64,000 nt of DNA from Symbiodinium natans (taxonomy: Eukaryota; Sar; Dinophyceae; Suessiales; Symbiodiniaceae), in the NCBI GenBank assembly GCA_905221605.1, contig CAJNDS010002745.1:1642203-1706202 (forward strand). Direction: 5' to 3'. Below are positions 33,228 through 43,650 of the stretch, piece after piece; position 1 is the first letter of the stretch, and the number at the start of each line of letters is the position of its first letter. The notes beneath the pieces were generated by a model that saw only the letters and a list, made by a program, of their open reading frames with translations, did not search any database and was not told the DNA's origin. The position numbers and the translations under genes were made by a program.

Positions 33228-34437
33228 GGGGCCCTCGTGAACACCGATCTCTTGAAGGGTCCACGTGCTGGGCCATAAAGCGCCTCCTGTTCATTCAGGG
33301 TTTGGGGTTTAGGGTTTAGGGTTTCGGGTTTAGGGTTTAGTATATGATAGCGAGGTACATGGACCATTGAGGTATTCACCAGGTTGCTGGTGTGAACTGC
33401 TACCAGCTCATCCATCAGAACATCATGGTCAGCCAGGACCAACATCACTGCCAGTTCTCCAGCCACAGACGACACACAAGATGCGAGGGTTTCTAACAAT
33501 CTTCAGCATTGCAAGTTGGCAATTGATGGTGTTATTTAGTATTCCGATTTATAATTTGGTGGCACTGCAGTGCAGAAGATCGGCTTGCTGGGCCCCAGGA
33601 TCCAGCTGGTTAGAGGCCACCGCGCCCTGATTCACCGTGAGGTCGCAGGCAATGGAGTCTGACCGAGGGCGCCAGGACATGAAAGACAGTCACCAGTATG
33701 ACGACGGTTCTAGCCTGAGGCCTGTCAGTGCCACTGCCACTCCGAAGCTGTCGTCGTGCATTGCAGTCTAAGCACTTACCACCCAAACCCTCTCAAGGTA
33801 AACCCTCAACCCTTGAACCCTTGAACCTAAACCATGTGATGCCGCTGTTAGGGTTCGTTTGGCCCCCGATGATTGAGGGATTCATGACAAGCTCTGCAAA
33901 CCTTACCCGAGACCCTGAAGGTCGCATTGCAAATTAGTTGCAGGATCCCCCAATACCCCTGGTTCTTGGTAGGGAATGAGCGAATTAGGGCCCTACACAT
34001 ACCCTTTCAAGGATTATATAGGGTACCTCACTCTCTCCTAAGAACCAGCCAGTTCTGTGCCTTTCAAGGTTTAGGGTTACCGGGTTTTAGGGCCTAGGCC
34101 TGGGCAATCGATGAAGGTTTTCGGAGTGTTCCCGAGCTAAGGGACCTACAGTAGTTGCTGAGTACCCTCTGAACCATAACAGGTTAACCTTTCAACTATT
34201 GGTCGGATTAACTGTTTCTATATACTTATATATATATATATACACGCTTCAAAAGGTTAAAGGTTACCTACTCAGCTGCTATGGGGATATTTCGATCATA
34301 TATACCCCAAAAGGTTAAAGGGTACCTACTCAGACTACAACCCTCAACCCTAAACCCGAAACCCTAAACCCATTGTAAAGGGATATTGGCGGGGGTGTCT
34401 GGCTACAGTCCTTTTCTTCCGACTCCTCCTCGGCCAT
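33228..34437 (-). CDS. Minus-strand gene with probable start exon, unknown product
   Basis: Exon 1 (34437-34370) begins with ATG: MAEEESEEKDCSQTPPPI then SLYN, donor AATGG|GTTTAGGG. Further islands downstream on minus: about 33888-33838 (LVMNPSIIGGQTNPNSG), 33718-33566 (SFMSWRPRSDSIACDLT, then NQGAVASNQLDPGAQQAD), about 33500-33359 (LASCVSSVAGELAVMLVL, then ADHDVLMDELVAVHTSN) and 33286-33228 (EALYGPARGPFKRSVFT). The two middle exons are long and convincing and are separated by a telomere-free intron of roughly 70 bp. Not every junction could be phased. Intron 1 holds a family B element. No family recognised. Confidence 0.5.
34150..34281 (+). mobile_element. Family B introner-like element with TA microsatellite
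   Basis: AGTAGTTGCTGAGTACCC ... AGGTTACCTACTCAGCTGC around a TA run. A second right end (about 34300-34335) follows directly, so this may be a partial tandem copy. Confidence 0.65.
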
Positions 34438-34640
34438 GGCTGTCGCCCGCGAAAGGTGCCATGTCAGGGGGAAAGCTGGCAAGGGCGAGGGGCGAATGAA
34501 ACTTGCATTCCTACTACGTTTGAAGGCTCTGTATACGGAAATGCATCTGATTTGTGTGGAAAAGATTATATACATGAAAAGTGGCCTTGGGTTTTAGGGT
34601 TGTGGTTCCGAGATCAAGTAGCCACGATTCCGATCATTCG

Positions 34641-36071
34641 TTAAGGGCGGGCTTCGAGTCTTGGGTTTATCGTGGGTAGGTCTGAGCCGCCCGCACTTGA
34701 GTCAGCACGCGAGGGATGGTGTTTATACGGCTTCGGGTTGAGGGTTCAGGGTTTTCAGGGTTCCGGGATTAGAGCCCTTTCTGCAAGTTAGAAACCTGTA
34801 CGGGGCTTTGTAGAAATAGCCTAAACAAGTAAGTTGGGGCTCTTCAGGTAGGGATGCGGGTGTAGGCTTCTTGGACTCCGGCCACATACGACCCCAAAAC
34901 GCTGCACACTCCAACCTCTATACCCTTAACAACATGTCGTGAGAGCCTCCCATCCAAAACTCCCGTCATCTGTTGATATATGAGTAGTAGATACAATACA
35001 ACAAGAAAGTTAGGAATCCAAAAAGAAACTCTAATGAATTTAGGTAGGGTGTAGGCGAATGGGCCGGGAAGCTTGTCACGCCTGCCGGAGGAGTCTGGGT
35101 ACTGTGAAAAGGCTTTGAAGAGATCTTGGCCCCCCGCAACACTAAACCCCTTTTGCAGGGTCTGTGCAACACCCGAGTAAGGACCTAATCTGGGTACCCA
35201 AAATACCTAGTTGCTGAGTACCCTGGTCCAACAAAGGTTAACCTTTGAATTAAGGTAGGATTGTATAGGCTATCTACTCAGCTACTAAGAAGATTGCCCA
35301 GAATTAGAGTTGATTAGGTCCCCAAGCCTCCCCTCAAAGGACGTTCCCCCTCATACAAGCAGTCCTTAATCGGGATTTAAATCGGGGTACTGTAATCCCA
35401 ATTGAGGACTGTCCATCTGGTTCTTAGTAGGGAATGAGGGGTTTAGGGCCCTACATATACCCTTTAAGGAATTGCACAGGGCCTTTAAGGTCCTTTTCGG
35501 GATTATATAGGGTCCTATATATACCCGTTAAGGGATTGTTCTAGGGGGCCCTATATATACCCTTTAAGGGATTATATAGGGTACCTCATTCCCTCTGGGT
35601 ACCTCATTCCCTCATAAGGGGGAACATCCCAAGCCATGCCCAACAACCTAAGTTCAAAGGACCAGACTGCAGCCAGCCTTGACACTCCTCCATTCCGGGC
35701 GGCCCTGAACCTAAACCCGAAACCCTAAACCCCAAAACCCTAAACCCTAAACCCCAAACCCTAAACCCGAAACCCCAACCCCAGACCCTAAACCCTAAAT
35801 CCTAGAAAGCCCTAAGCCCTCCTGACTGGAGGATTGAGGATTCCGGATCAGTTCGCAGCTTGATTCCTTCCCCAAGAGCCGCCTATTCTTTGGGGGGGCA
35901 ACAGAATGAAACTGAAAAAGTGTTTAAGGTTTAGGGTTTGGGGTGTAGGGTGTAGGGTTTAGGGTTTTGGATGACGAAAACGCACAGGAAGAAAGTTTGA
36001 GGGAGTTGACAACTAGTTGTCCTCCCACCGCCTTCAACCAGCTCGGGCCCTTCACTGTCAACGCTAGCCAT
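34641..36071 (-). CDS. Minus-strand gene, probable start and stop exons, unknown product
   Basis: The 5' exon (36071 to about 35975) begins MASVDSEGPELVEGGGR then TTSCQLPQTFFLCVFV. A middle island from 35882 reads RLLGKESSCELIRNPQ; another (34914 to about 34780) reads ECAAFWGRMWPESKKPT then PASLPEEPQLTCLGY. A possible last exon ends with a TAA at 34641-34643 (HPSRADSSAGGSDLPTI...). It lies head-to-tail with the gene starting at 34437. Introns contain family E and B elements. Junction phases were not proven and the islands may belong to more than one gene. Family not recognised. Confidence 0.35.
35206..35288 (+). mobile_element. Family B introner-like element
   Basis: CCTAGTTGCTGAGTACCC ... 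GGCTATCTACTCAGCTACTAAG, with AAAGGTTAACCTTT inside; shorter than the copy at 19084. Confidence 0.7.
35339..35630. mobile_element. Family E element with nested palindromic units
   Basis: GGACGTTCCCCCTCATAC ... CTCATAAGGGGGAACATCC enclose GTTCTTAGTAGGGAATGAGG and its inverted partner GGGTACCTCATTCCCTC, plus repeats of CCCTATATATACCC. The inner unit also occurs alone near 33958-34045. Confidence 0.65.
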
Positions 36072-36189
36072 GAAACTTGAAGTAAAGCCCTATCCCTAAA
36101 CCCTAAACCCTAAACCCTAGCCCTAAACCCTAAACCCTGAACCCCAAACCCCAAACCCTAAACCCTAAACCCTCAACCCACCCCGAAAC

Positions 36190-37568
36190 CCTGTCTGAGC
36201 CAGCGCCTCGCGCTCCTTGGCTTCGGATGCCACCGCGTGGGTCCGTTGCTGGAGGGCCTGGGCTTACGACTTTCCATGCCGAGAGGGTTTAGGGTTTAGG
36301 GTTTAGGATTTAGGGTTTCGGGTTTCGGGTTTAAGGTTTAGGGTTTCGGGTTTAGGGATGGGTTAGGTGTTTAGGGTTTCGGGGCTCTGGGGTTCGAAGT
36401 ATGGGCCCTTCATCTGGGTCCCTTGTGATATAACCCGTATATGCACTATACATAATAGTGAACCCTAAACCCTAAACCCTAAACCCTAAACCCTAAACCC
36501 TAAACCCTAAACCCTAAACCCTAAACCCTAAACCCTAAACCCTAAACCCTAAACCCTAAACCCTAAAGGCCCCTGATCCCTATAAAAAAAGGGTAAGGGG
36601 CCATACTAAGGGCCCATGGTTCTCACCTCGGAGACCGACACTCGGGTTCGGGGCTTAGGGCTCTTTGCTTAAGGTTCCAGGGCTTCTTGTTTAGGGTTTA
36701 GGGTTTAGGGTTTAGGGTTTAGGGTTTAGGGTTTAGGGTTTAGGGTTTAGGGTTTAGGGTTTAGGGTTTAGGGTTTAGGGTTTAGGGTTTGGGGTTTAGG
36801 GTTTAGGGTTTAGGGTTCAGGTTTGGGATTTATAAGGGTTGATGGCCTAAGGTTAGGGCTTCAAGGGGTTAGGGTGCAGGGTTTCGGGTCTGCGGTTTTG
36901 GGTGCAGAACCCCACGTATCAAATTTGCCTGCGTTGGCCCAACACTGTGAAAAATAATTACTCCAGCATTCCCAACAACTCCCAGGTACCCACACCCTAA
37001 ACCTTCAACCCTGAACCTTAAACCCTAAACCCTAAACCTTAAACCCTAAACCCTAAACCTTCAACCCTAAACCTTAAACCCTAAACTCGACACCCCACCA
37101 GCATAACGTAGTCTAAAGCATTGCATGTTTCAAAGCCCGGACACTGAACCGCCGCAACCCTGTATACAAAGCCTTCAACACCCCAAACGGTTTCTACATA
37201 CACCCACCTTCTAAGGCCTAAACCCAGCTCCAGGGCTCAAACTGTTTAAAAATTTTGGGGTCGATCTAAATTATGGGGGGGGGGGGGCCTTTTTGGTATA
37301 ATCCCTAATCCCTAATCCCTAAACCCTAAACCCTAAACCCTAAACCCCAAATTCTAAGTTTTAAACCCTAAGTTCTAAGTTTTAAACCCCGAAACCTCCC
37401 AGCTTAAAGCAAAGTTTAAACACCGAAACCTCCCAGCTCAAAGCAAAGTTTAAACACCGAAACCTCCCAGCTTAAAGCAAAATTTAAACCCCGAAACCTC
37501 CCAGCTTAAAGCACCTCGACCTCCGGCATCCGCTCTTCGCGAATCTTCTGCAGCTGTGCGAGCTCCGC
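36190..37568 (-). CDS. Two coiled-coil-like exons of an unknown gene
   Basis: Exon 37568-37515 (acceptor CTCCTGCAG|, donor GTCGAG|GTGCTT) reads AELAQLQKIREERMPEVE. Exon 36257-36190 (acceptor AAGCCCAG|, donor ACAGG|GTTTCG) reads ALQQRTHAVASEAKERE then ALAQT. Both are rich in Ala, Glu, Gln and Leu with heptad-like spacing, and both are phase 0 at the shared junction, so they can join directly. The 1.26-kb interval holds long telomere tracts and a family F element. Confidence 0.5.
36396..36620. mobile_element. Family F element split by a long telomere tract
   Basis: GAAGTATGGGCCCTTCATC ... AAGGGTAAGGGGCCATAC with 15 CCCTAAA units (36461-36567) in the middle, after ATAATAGTG. The copy at 7118 lacks the insert, so the tract probably entered an existing element. 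Confidence 0.7.
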
Positions 37569-37993
37569 CTGCAGGAGCCCTAAACCCTAAACCCTAAACC
37601 CTAAACACTAAACCCTGAACCCTAAACCCTAAACCCTGAACCCTAGACCCTAAACCCTAAACCCTGAAAGCCCTAAGCCGGAAAAAACAATCAACCGAAA
37701 GTTCAACCTTGCAACACAAATCCAGGGCTTAGGGTTTCGGGTTGAGGGTTTGGGGAACCCAAACCCTGAAGCCCAAAACCAAAAACCTAAAGCAAGAACC
37801 TGAAGAAAACCCCTAACCCCCAGAAACTGGAACCCCCAAACCCTGAAGCCCAAACACCAGTTCCAAAACCCAGAAACGCCAATCGGCCTAGGATTTAGGG
37901 CTTACGGTTTAGGGTTTAAGACTTAGGGCTGAGGGCAACCCTAAACCCTAAACCCTAAACCCTAAAACCCTAAACCCGAAACCCTAAGAGAAC

Positions 37994-38038
37994 TTGAATC
38001 CAGGCCTTGAGAGCTGGCAACTTCACGGAGTGAGAGAT
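37994..38038 (-). CDS. Exon of unknown gene (ISHSVKLPALKAWIQ)
   Basis: 45 nt between AACGCCAAG| and TTCAA|GTTCTC, phase 0 at both ends. Product not recognised. Confidence 0.4.
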
Positions 38039-39098
38039 CTTGGCGTTTCACGTGTCGGTATCAAGGGGATGAGGCTCGTACCCCGAAGGTTGTACCCTAA
38101 ACATACTCCTCATATGGCCCTAAACCCTAAAACCCCAAACCCGAAACCCCAAACCCGAAACCCTGAGCCCTAACCCTAAACCCTAAACCCTAAACCCTAA
38201 ACCCTAAACCCTAAACCCTAAACCCTAATCTATTCCTTTAGCGGGTCCTCAAAGAGGGCCCCCGAACCCAAGGGTACCACCTTGGGGGTCAAAGGTGGAG
38301 TTCCATGATGGTAGCCCAGCAACCACATTATCAGAAGTGTACCCTTCTTGGGGTCGGTGACTGTACAAGGAACCCTAAACCCTAAACCCTAAACCCTAAA
38401 CCCTAAGCCCTAAACCCTAAACCCTAAACCCTAAATCCTAAACCCTAAACCCCTTGAACCCCAAACAAGTACCGCTGGGCTGCCAGGTGTGATTCGGGGC
38501 AGACGGGTGGCTTTGGGGTGGTGGGTCTTGTGGGCATGCTTAGGTTGGGGTTTTGAGGTTTAGGGTTGAGGGTTTGGGGTTTAGTAACTTGGGGTTTGGG
38601 GTTTGAGGCTTCGGGTTTGGGTTTAGGTTTAAGGTTGGGCTTTAGGGCCTGCAGCTTGGCGCTTGGGGGGCCTCTTGTAGGGCTCAGGGGTGTGGGTTTG
38701 GGGTTTATCCCAAACCCTAAACCCCTAAACCCCTAAACCCCTAAACCCCTAAACCCCTAAACCCCTGACCCCTAAACCCTAAACCCTAAACCCTAAACCC
38801 TAAACCCTAAACCCTAAACCCTAAACCTCAAGCCCTTGGCTTGGGGTTTAAAGGGCGCGCGCATCCCCAGCCCAGGGCCACCCCACCTACAACTCTCAGA
38901 GCTGTAAGGCTCTGGGGTTTAGGGTTTAGGGTTTAGGGTTTAGGGTTTAGTGTTTAGGGTTTAGGGTTTAGGGTTTAAGGCTCTCTGTCCGCACCTCTCA
39001 TCAGGATTTGTTCTAAATGATATGAAGTAGGGTAGATATTTCTTGTACTGCGGACTCGAGGTCGTGAATCATATCAAGGTGAGACAGCTTCGATTTGT

Positions 39099-39206
39099 AG
39101 ATATTTCTTGTACCCCCAAAAGGACACCCGTATATACTCTCACCAATATTAAACAGGAACCTTGTATACACTCACCAATAACAGCAATATCAACCCTGCT
39201 TCATAT
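39099..39206. repeat. Dispersed non-telomeric repeat, copy 2
   Basis: Second copy of the repeat at 2087-2180. GTAGATATTTCTTGTAC also occurs at about 39031 and again at 39090, so this copy lies in a local direct repeat. Confidence 0.6.
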
Positions 39207-39462
39207 GGTGATTTCTCTAAATTATGGTCGTTTCTGGGGTTCTTATTATAAGGCGGCCCCTCTTATTTAGGGTACCCAAAAAGGGACCCTGATTTAAAGA
39301 TATGCAAGGCGACTTGAAGTTAAGGGTTTTATGGGGCCTCGGGTAATTAAGACCCATGCACTGGGCCATAGTTGGTGGGTTTAGGGTTTAGGGTTTAGGG
39401 TTTAGGGTTTAGGGTTTAGGGTTTAGGGTTTAGGGTTTAGGGTTTAGGGTTTAGCAAGCCAC

Positions 39463-40519
39463 CAAGGCCTCCCTCCTTTCCACTGGGCTCCGGGCGAGCT
39501 GATAGGCCGGGAAGACCACGTTGGACACGGCGGCTACAGCCTGCCGGCGCGCGGGCGGTCGCTTACTCCTTGTTCATTGTTGGGATAATATTACAGATTT
39601 AAATTTTATAGTCCTTATTGGGTTTAAGTACCCTTAAAAATGAAAAAATGTTTCCCAACTATGACAAAGTTACGACTCAGGAAGTGAGCCCTATACACCC
39701 CAAACCCGACAGTCCTAAACCCAAGAGTCCTACATCCGAAGCCCTCAACCATACCGACCAAAGAGTCCCTCTAGAATCCCTAGATGGTCAGTTCTCGTTT
39801 AGGGTTTAGGGTTTAGGGTCTAGGGTGTAGGGTTTAGGGTGTAGGGTTTAGGGTTTAGGGTTTAGGGTTTAGGGCTAGACCCAAGAGGTTTCTAGGAACA
39901 AAAGGTCGCCCTTGCTTAGTTTCAAGGGGGGTTCTTCGGGAACCTAAGCCCTAACACATGGGAATAACTAATAGGGCCTACTCTAGGTCCTAGAAAATCT
40001 CATGACTAGTGAACCTCCCACCCTGTCCGACCACACATACTGAATGTGTTGGGCTATTGCCCCGGTTTTGTGGCTCCAGCCTTGTCCTTACAGCCACCCC
40101 AAACCCACAGAAACATAAAAGGTTCCGAATCTGTGCCCCTAAACTTCGGGAATCTAGATAAAGCACTAAACCCTAAACCCTAAACCCAAAACCCTGAACC
40201 CTGAACCCCACACCTAAAACCCTAAACCCTAAAGCCTAAAGCCTAAACCCTAAACCCTAAACCCTAAACCCCAGACCTTCACACCCGAAGAGGAGGAAAG
40301 CCCAGCAGGCTCTGGGAGCTAATATGAGACGCTGGGGGACGGCTGCCTGCCAGGCTAATTACCTTCCTTCTTGAGGACCCTGACGAAACCCTAAACCCTA
40401 AACCCTGAACCCTGAACCCTAAACCCTAAAATAAATTAAACCCTAAGATATGCCTTCACGTCCATGTAGTCTCGCGTATCCGCGACAGCTGCGGCTTCAG
40501 CCAATGTCGGGAGGAGGTC
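39463..40519 (-). CDS. Gene with a family D intron, unknown product
   Basis: Exons on minus: 40519-40454 (DLLPTLAEAAAVADTR then DYMDVK), 40346-40277 (AAVPQRLILAPRACWAF then LLFGCE), 39714-39679 (TVGFGVYRAHFL) and 39568-39463 (SKRPPARRQAVAAVSNVV, FPAYQLARSPVERREAL). The first pair joins in phase over a telomere intron with GC-AG ends and GCA at both junctions. The last pair joins in phase over a 110-bp family D element, a GA-AG intron with GAGT at both junctions. The junction 40277-39714 is not phased. The protein is basic around RPPARRQA. Family not recognised. Confidence 0.6.
39569..39678 (-). mobile_element. Family D introner (GA-AG intron)
   Basis: Sense strand: GAGT, then CGTAACTTTGTCATAGTTGG ... 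CCCAACAATGAACAAG, then GAGT again at the start of the next exon. The imperfect inverted ends (TTTGTCATAGTTGGG / CCCAACAATGAAC) and the interior ACTTAAACCCAATAAGGA match the introns at 52207-52310 and 52402-52504 in the ankyrin gene. Confidence 0.85.
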
Positions 40520-40819
40520 CTAGGGTTTAGGGTTTAGGGTGCAGGTTTAGGGTTAGGGTTTAAGGTTTAGGGTTTAGGGTTTAGGGTTTAGGGTTTAGGG
40601 TTTAGGGTTTAGGGTCTAGGGTCTAGGGTTTAGGGTTTAGGGTTTAGGGTTTAGGGTTTAGGGTTTAGGGTTTAGGGTTAGGGTTTAGGGTTTAGGGTTT
40701 GGGGTTCAGGGTTTAGGGTTCAAAGGGGTTTAGGGGCGAGGGTTTAGGGTTGCGGGTCAGGGTGTAGGGTTTAAAGGGTCTAGGGGCGAGGGTTTAGGGT
40801 TTAGGGTTGAGGGTGGGGT

Positions 40820-41386
40820 TTAGATGGGGTGAAAAGCCCACACAGGTTCCCTTCCAGCCTCCAATCTGCTCAGCCGGATACAGCCAGGTACGACTTAGGA
40901 ATTCGGGTGCTTTCGTGAATTAGGGCCTTACAAAGCACACGATCGGCACTGATGTAAACTGCCCACCTTCACATGGGGCACTGCCTTTGGCGTGCCAAGG
41001 CCTTCCCTCCTGTAGCAGTTAGGGTTAAACCCGATGTATCCCAAACATCCCCCAAACCCGAAGCAAACAGCCCGGTCCGCAGGAAAGGACTCGGCGTCCA
41101 CGGCGGCCAGCTTCGTCGCAAAGAGTGGCTCCCCGACAGTGCTGCGGACATCGTCGCCTCAGCTACCATCTAATAGGGTTCTTAAGCAAGTGGGATTCAA
41201 GGGGGGTATGTAACGCAAGAGTCCCTAATCATACTCCCCACTACTCCCGAAGGCTCCCTAAGCTTCCCTAGCTTTCCCTAGGTACCTACCCCCCATGAAA
41301 CCCCCCCTCCCTTACAAACCCTATGAACCATCTTGAAGATTCCGCGCGTTTCGGCCGCAGCTGCAGCCCTCAACCATGCGGGTCGT
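40820..41386 (-). CDS. Gene with stop codon, unknown product
   Basis: Exons: 41386-41329 (TTRMVEGCSCGRNARN then LQD), 41157-41058 (DDVRSTVGEPLFATKL then AAVDAESFPADRAVCF), 41009-40967 (REGLGTPKAVPHVK) and 40893-40820 (PGCIRLSRLEAGREPVW then AFHPI and TAA). The first three join in phase. The intron 41057-41010 is only 48 nt (GTTTGGGG ... TGCTACAG). The last junction is off by phase with the acceptor chosen. Cys-rich start (CSC). Family not recognised. Confidence 0.55.
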
Positions 41387-42168
41387 CTCGAGGCGAAAAA
41401 CCCTTTCAACCCTCAAACCCTAAACCCCAAACACCAACCTCCAAAAAGGTCCCCCTTGTGGGGCATACTTCATAGTAACTATCTTTCGTTACAGTCATGG
41501 TTCTGATGTTTATTACGATATCTACGATGATGTTTATCCTTCTTCTGCTCCTTCTTCTTCTTCTTCATACTATGATCTTTGTGGTCGGCATTGTTTTGTT
41601 ATTGCTATTATGATTAGTATTAATATTATTTGATTTTTGTGGTCGGTGTCATATACAAACCCGGTTGTTCATAGCTTAGGTCTTGCAAGCGAGCAAAGGT
41701 TCAGGGGTCGAGGTCCATGCGCCCTAAAGGTTAGGGTTTAGGGTTTAGGGTGTAGGGTTTAGGGTTTAGGCTTTAGGGTTTAGGGTTTAGGGGTTAGGGT
41801 TTAGGGTTTAGGGTTTAGGCTTTAGGGTTTAGGGTTTAGGGGTTAGGGTTTAGGGTTTAGGGTTTGGGCTTTAGGGTTCAGGGGTCAGGGTTTAGGGTGA
41901 GGGCCCTAGCAACCCTCTTGACCCTATAAACCCTATCAGCCTATAACGCCGATAAACCCTATCAAGACGCTAAACCCTTTGACCCCATAGACCCCCCAAC
42001 AAAAACCCTCTAAAGCCTATAAACCCCATGAAGCCGATAAGGCCCTATCAAGACTACAAAACATGTAAAGCCTAGAAGCCCTGTAAACCCAAACCCCGAC
42101 AAGCTCTATAAACCCCTAGACTGCTAACCCCAAACTTTAAGTAAACCCTAAACCCTAGCTAAAGCCTG

Positions 42169-42241
42169 CCTAACTTAGGGTCCTTATAACCCAATTTAGG
42201 GCCCTTATAACTCTACTTATAACTAGGGGGCCCCACCCTGT
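42169..42241 (-). mobile_element. Family A element, truncated copy
   Basis: Only the CCTAACTTAGGGTCC ... GGGGCCCCACCCTGT part remains; the other end is missing. The broken end abuts AAAGCCTG sequence. Confidence 0.8.
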
Positions 42242-42265
42242 AAACCCCAGACCCCAAGCCCTAAC

Positions 42266-42349
42266 CACTGGGCCCTCCCACGAGTAGGAGCCGAGGAAGT
42301 GCGCAGCAGCAAGCAGCACATCTCGAAGAGTGCAACGATGGGCGTGCGC
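42266..42349 (-). CDS. Exon of unknown gene (AHAHRCTLRDVLLAAA...)
   Basis: 28 codons, phase 0, acceptor CAAACCCAG|GCG, donor CCAGTG|GTTAGG, reading AHAHRCTLRDVLLAAAHF then LGSYSWEGPV. It sits 25 bp from a family A remnant. Product not recognised. Confidence 0.55.
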
Positions 42350-42575
42350 CTGGGTTTGGGGTTTGGGGTTTGGGGTTTTGGGTTTGGGGTTCCGGGGGTT
42401 TGGAGTTTTGGGGTTTTGGGGTCTAGGGTTTAGGGGTTTTGGGGTTTTGAGATTCAAGGTTTAGGGCCCAGTCCCGCCTAGCCACGAGCACAACTCTGAA
42501 ACCACCAAAGCGCTGTCCTACCCCCTCTAGGACTCTGAACCCTATACCGCGGTTTAGGGTTTAGCGTTTAGGGTT

Positions 42576-42907
42576 TAATCCGAGCATCTGTTTAATTAAT
42601 ACCCCCACATTTAAAGAATTTTCTTTCGCCGAGAAGCCCGCCGGAAGACTACTTTCCATTACGGTGGATTTCGTATGGGCCAATACCACCACATTTAAAG
42701 AAAATGTTTTCGGGGAGGGGCAGGCTTCTTGTTTTGCTTGCTGACCTGCGAAGCTACAGCACCTCAGGGATCTGCGGCCGATTGTTTTTCATAGAGAATC
42801 AATACAGGGCCACGGTCTTACTATTGCGGAACCCGGCCTTTCTTATTGCGGTGGGGGGGAGGGGGGGGGGGGGGCCCCCCCCCCCAATTAAACAGATGCT
42901 CGGATTA
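42576..42907. mobile_element. 332-bp element with 22-bp terminal inverted repeats
   Basis: TAATCCGAGCATCTGTTTAA at the left is repeated inverted at the right (42886-42907). Inside, CCACATTTAAAGAA occurs twice and a poly-G/poly-C run lies near the right end. The 74-codon plus frame is not convincing. The only copy in the window. Confidence 0.75.
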
Positions 42908-42993
42908 GGGGCCGAACCTATACCATAAACCATTTAAATCGCGACAATCACCCTTCTGCCCCCGCATCAGGGGCCCGTGCTCCTTTTCCTCAC

Positions 42994-43650
42994 CAGCGGG
43001 GCAGTTCTGGTTCAGTGCCTTTTTGAGCTCCGCATAGTCCTGGAGACAGCGGCTCTGCTAGATGAACTGGGATGTGTTGTACTTAAACCCTAAGACCCTA
43101 AACCCTAAACCCTGAGGCCTATACGATGCCGATTTTCGGGCTCTGCTGAAAAAGGCCCCCCGCCTGAAATGGTCTCAGCCTCGGCTCTTTTGACGGCTGG
43201 TTGGACTCTGAGGTGACGAAACCCTGAAGCCTGAAATCCCTAAATCCTAAACCCTAAACGCTAGAGCTTCGAACCTGAAACCCCTGAACCTCTAGAACGC
43301 TTAGACCCCCAAAAAGGCTAAAACTCCAGAACCCAAAACCCTGAACCACCCAAACAAAACCCTGGAACCCTACACCCCTCATAGGCACTCCAGGGTTTAG
43401 GGTTTCGGGTTTAGGGCTTAAGGCGGAGGCGTGGGTTCAGGCAACTCGAAGATACCAGGCACCTGCCTGTTTGGGGTTTAGGGTTTAGGGTTTAGGGTTT
43501 CGGGTTTAGGGTTTAGGGTTTAGGGTTTAGGGTTTAGGGTTTAGGGTTTAGGGTTTAGGGTTTAGGGTTTAGGGCAACTCGAAGATACGAGGCCACCTGC
43601 TTGGAAAAGTTGATGAGCTGGAAGCGGTGGGCTTCGAGGTCGCGCGAGAC
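42994..43650 (-). CDS. Gene interrupted by a duplicated telomere insertion, unknown product
   Basis: Exons: 43650-43597 (VSRDLEAHRFQLINFSKQ), 43462 to about 43439 (VPGIFELP), 43205-43125 (SNQPSKEPRLRPFQAG then GLFQQSPKIGI) and 43054-42994 (SRCLQDYAELKKALNQ then NCPA, with a canonical |GTGAGG donor). The exons are phase 0 at each junction. Between the first two lies a telomere tract flanked by a diverged duplication of about 28 bp. The junction 43439-43205 needs a GA donor. The Cys pair near the end (C-x16-C) recalls helical-hairpin Cys proteins, but this is weak. Family not recognised. Confidence 0.5.
43441..43604. repeat. Telomere tract inside a diverged direct repeat of about 28 bp
   Basis: GCAACTCGAAGATACCAGGC continuing to ACCTGCCTG (43441-43469) and GCAACTCGAAGATACGAGGC continuing to CACCTGCTTGG (43574-43604) flank TTTAGGG repeats. 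On minus, each copy starts with CAG|GTG, so one gives the donor and the other the acceptor. The differences between copies suggest an old event. Confidence 0.75.

Noticed and set aside
41550-41640. TTC repeat run as a coding Ser/Phe tract
   Set aside because: Low complexity, frames broken, no splice context.
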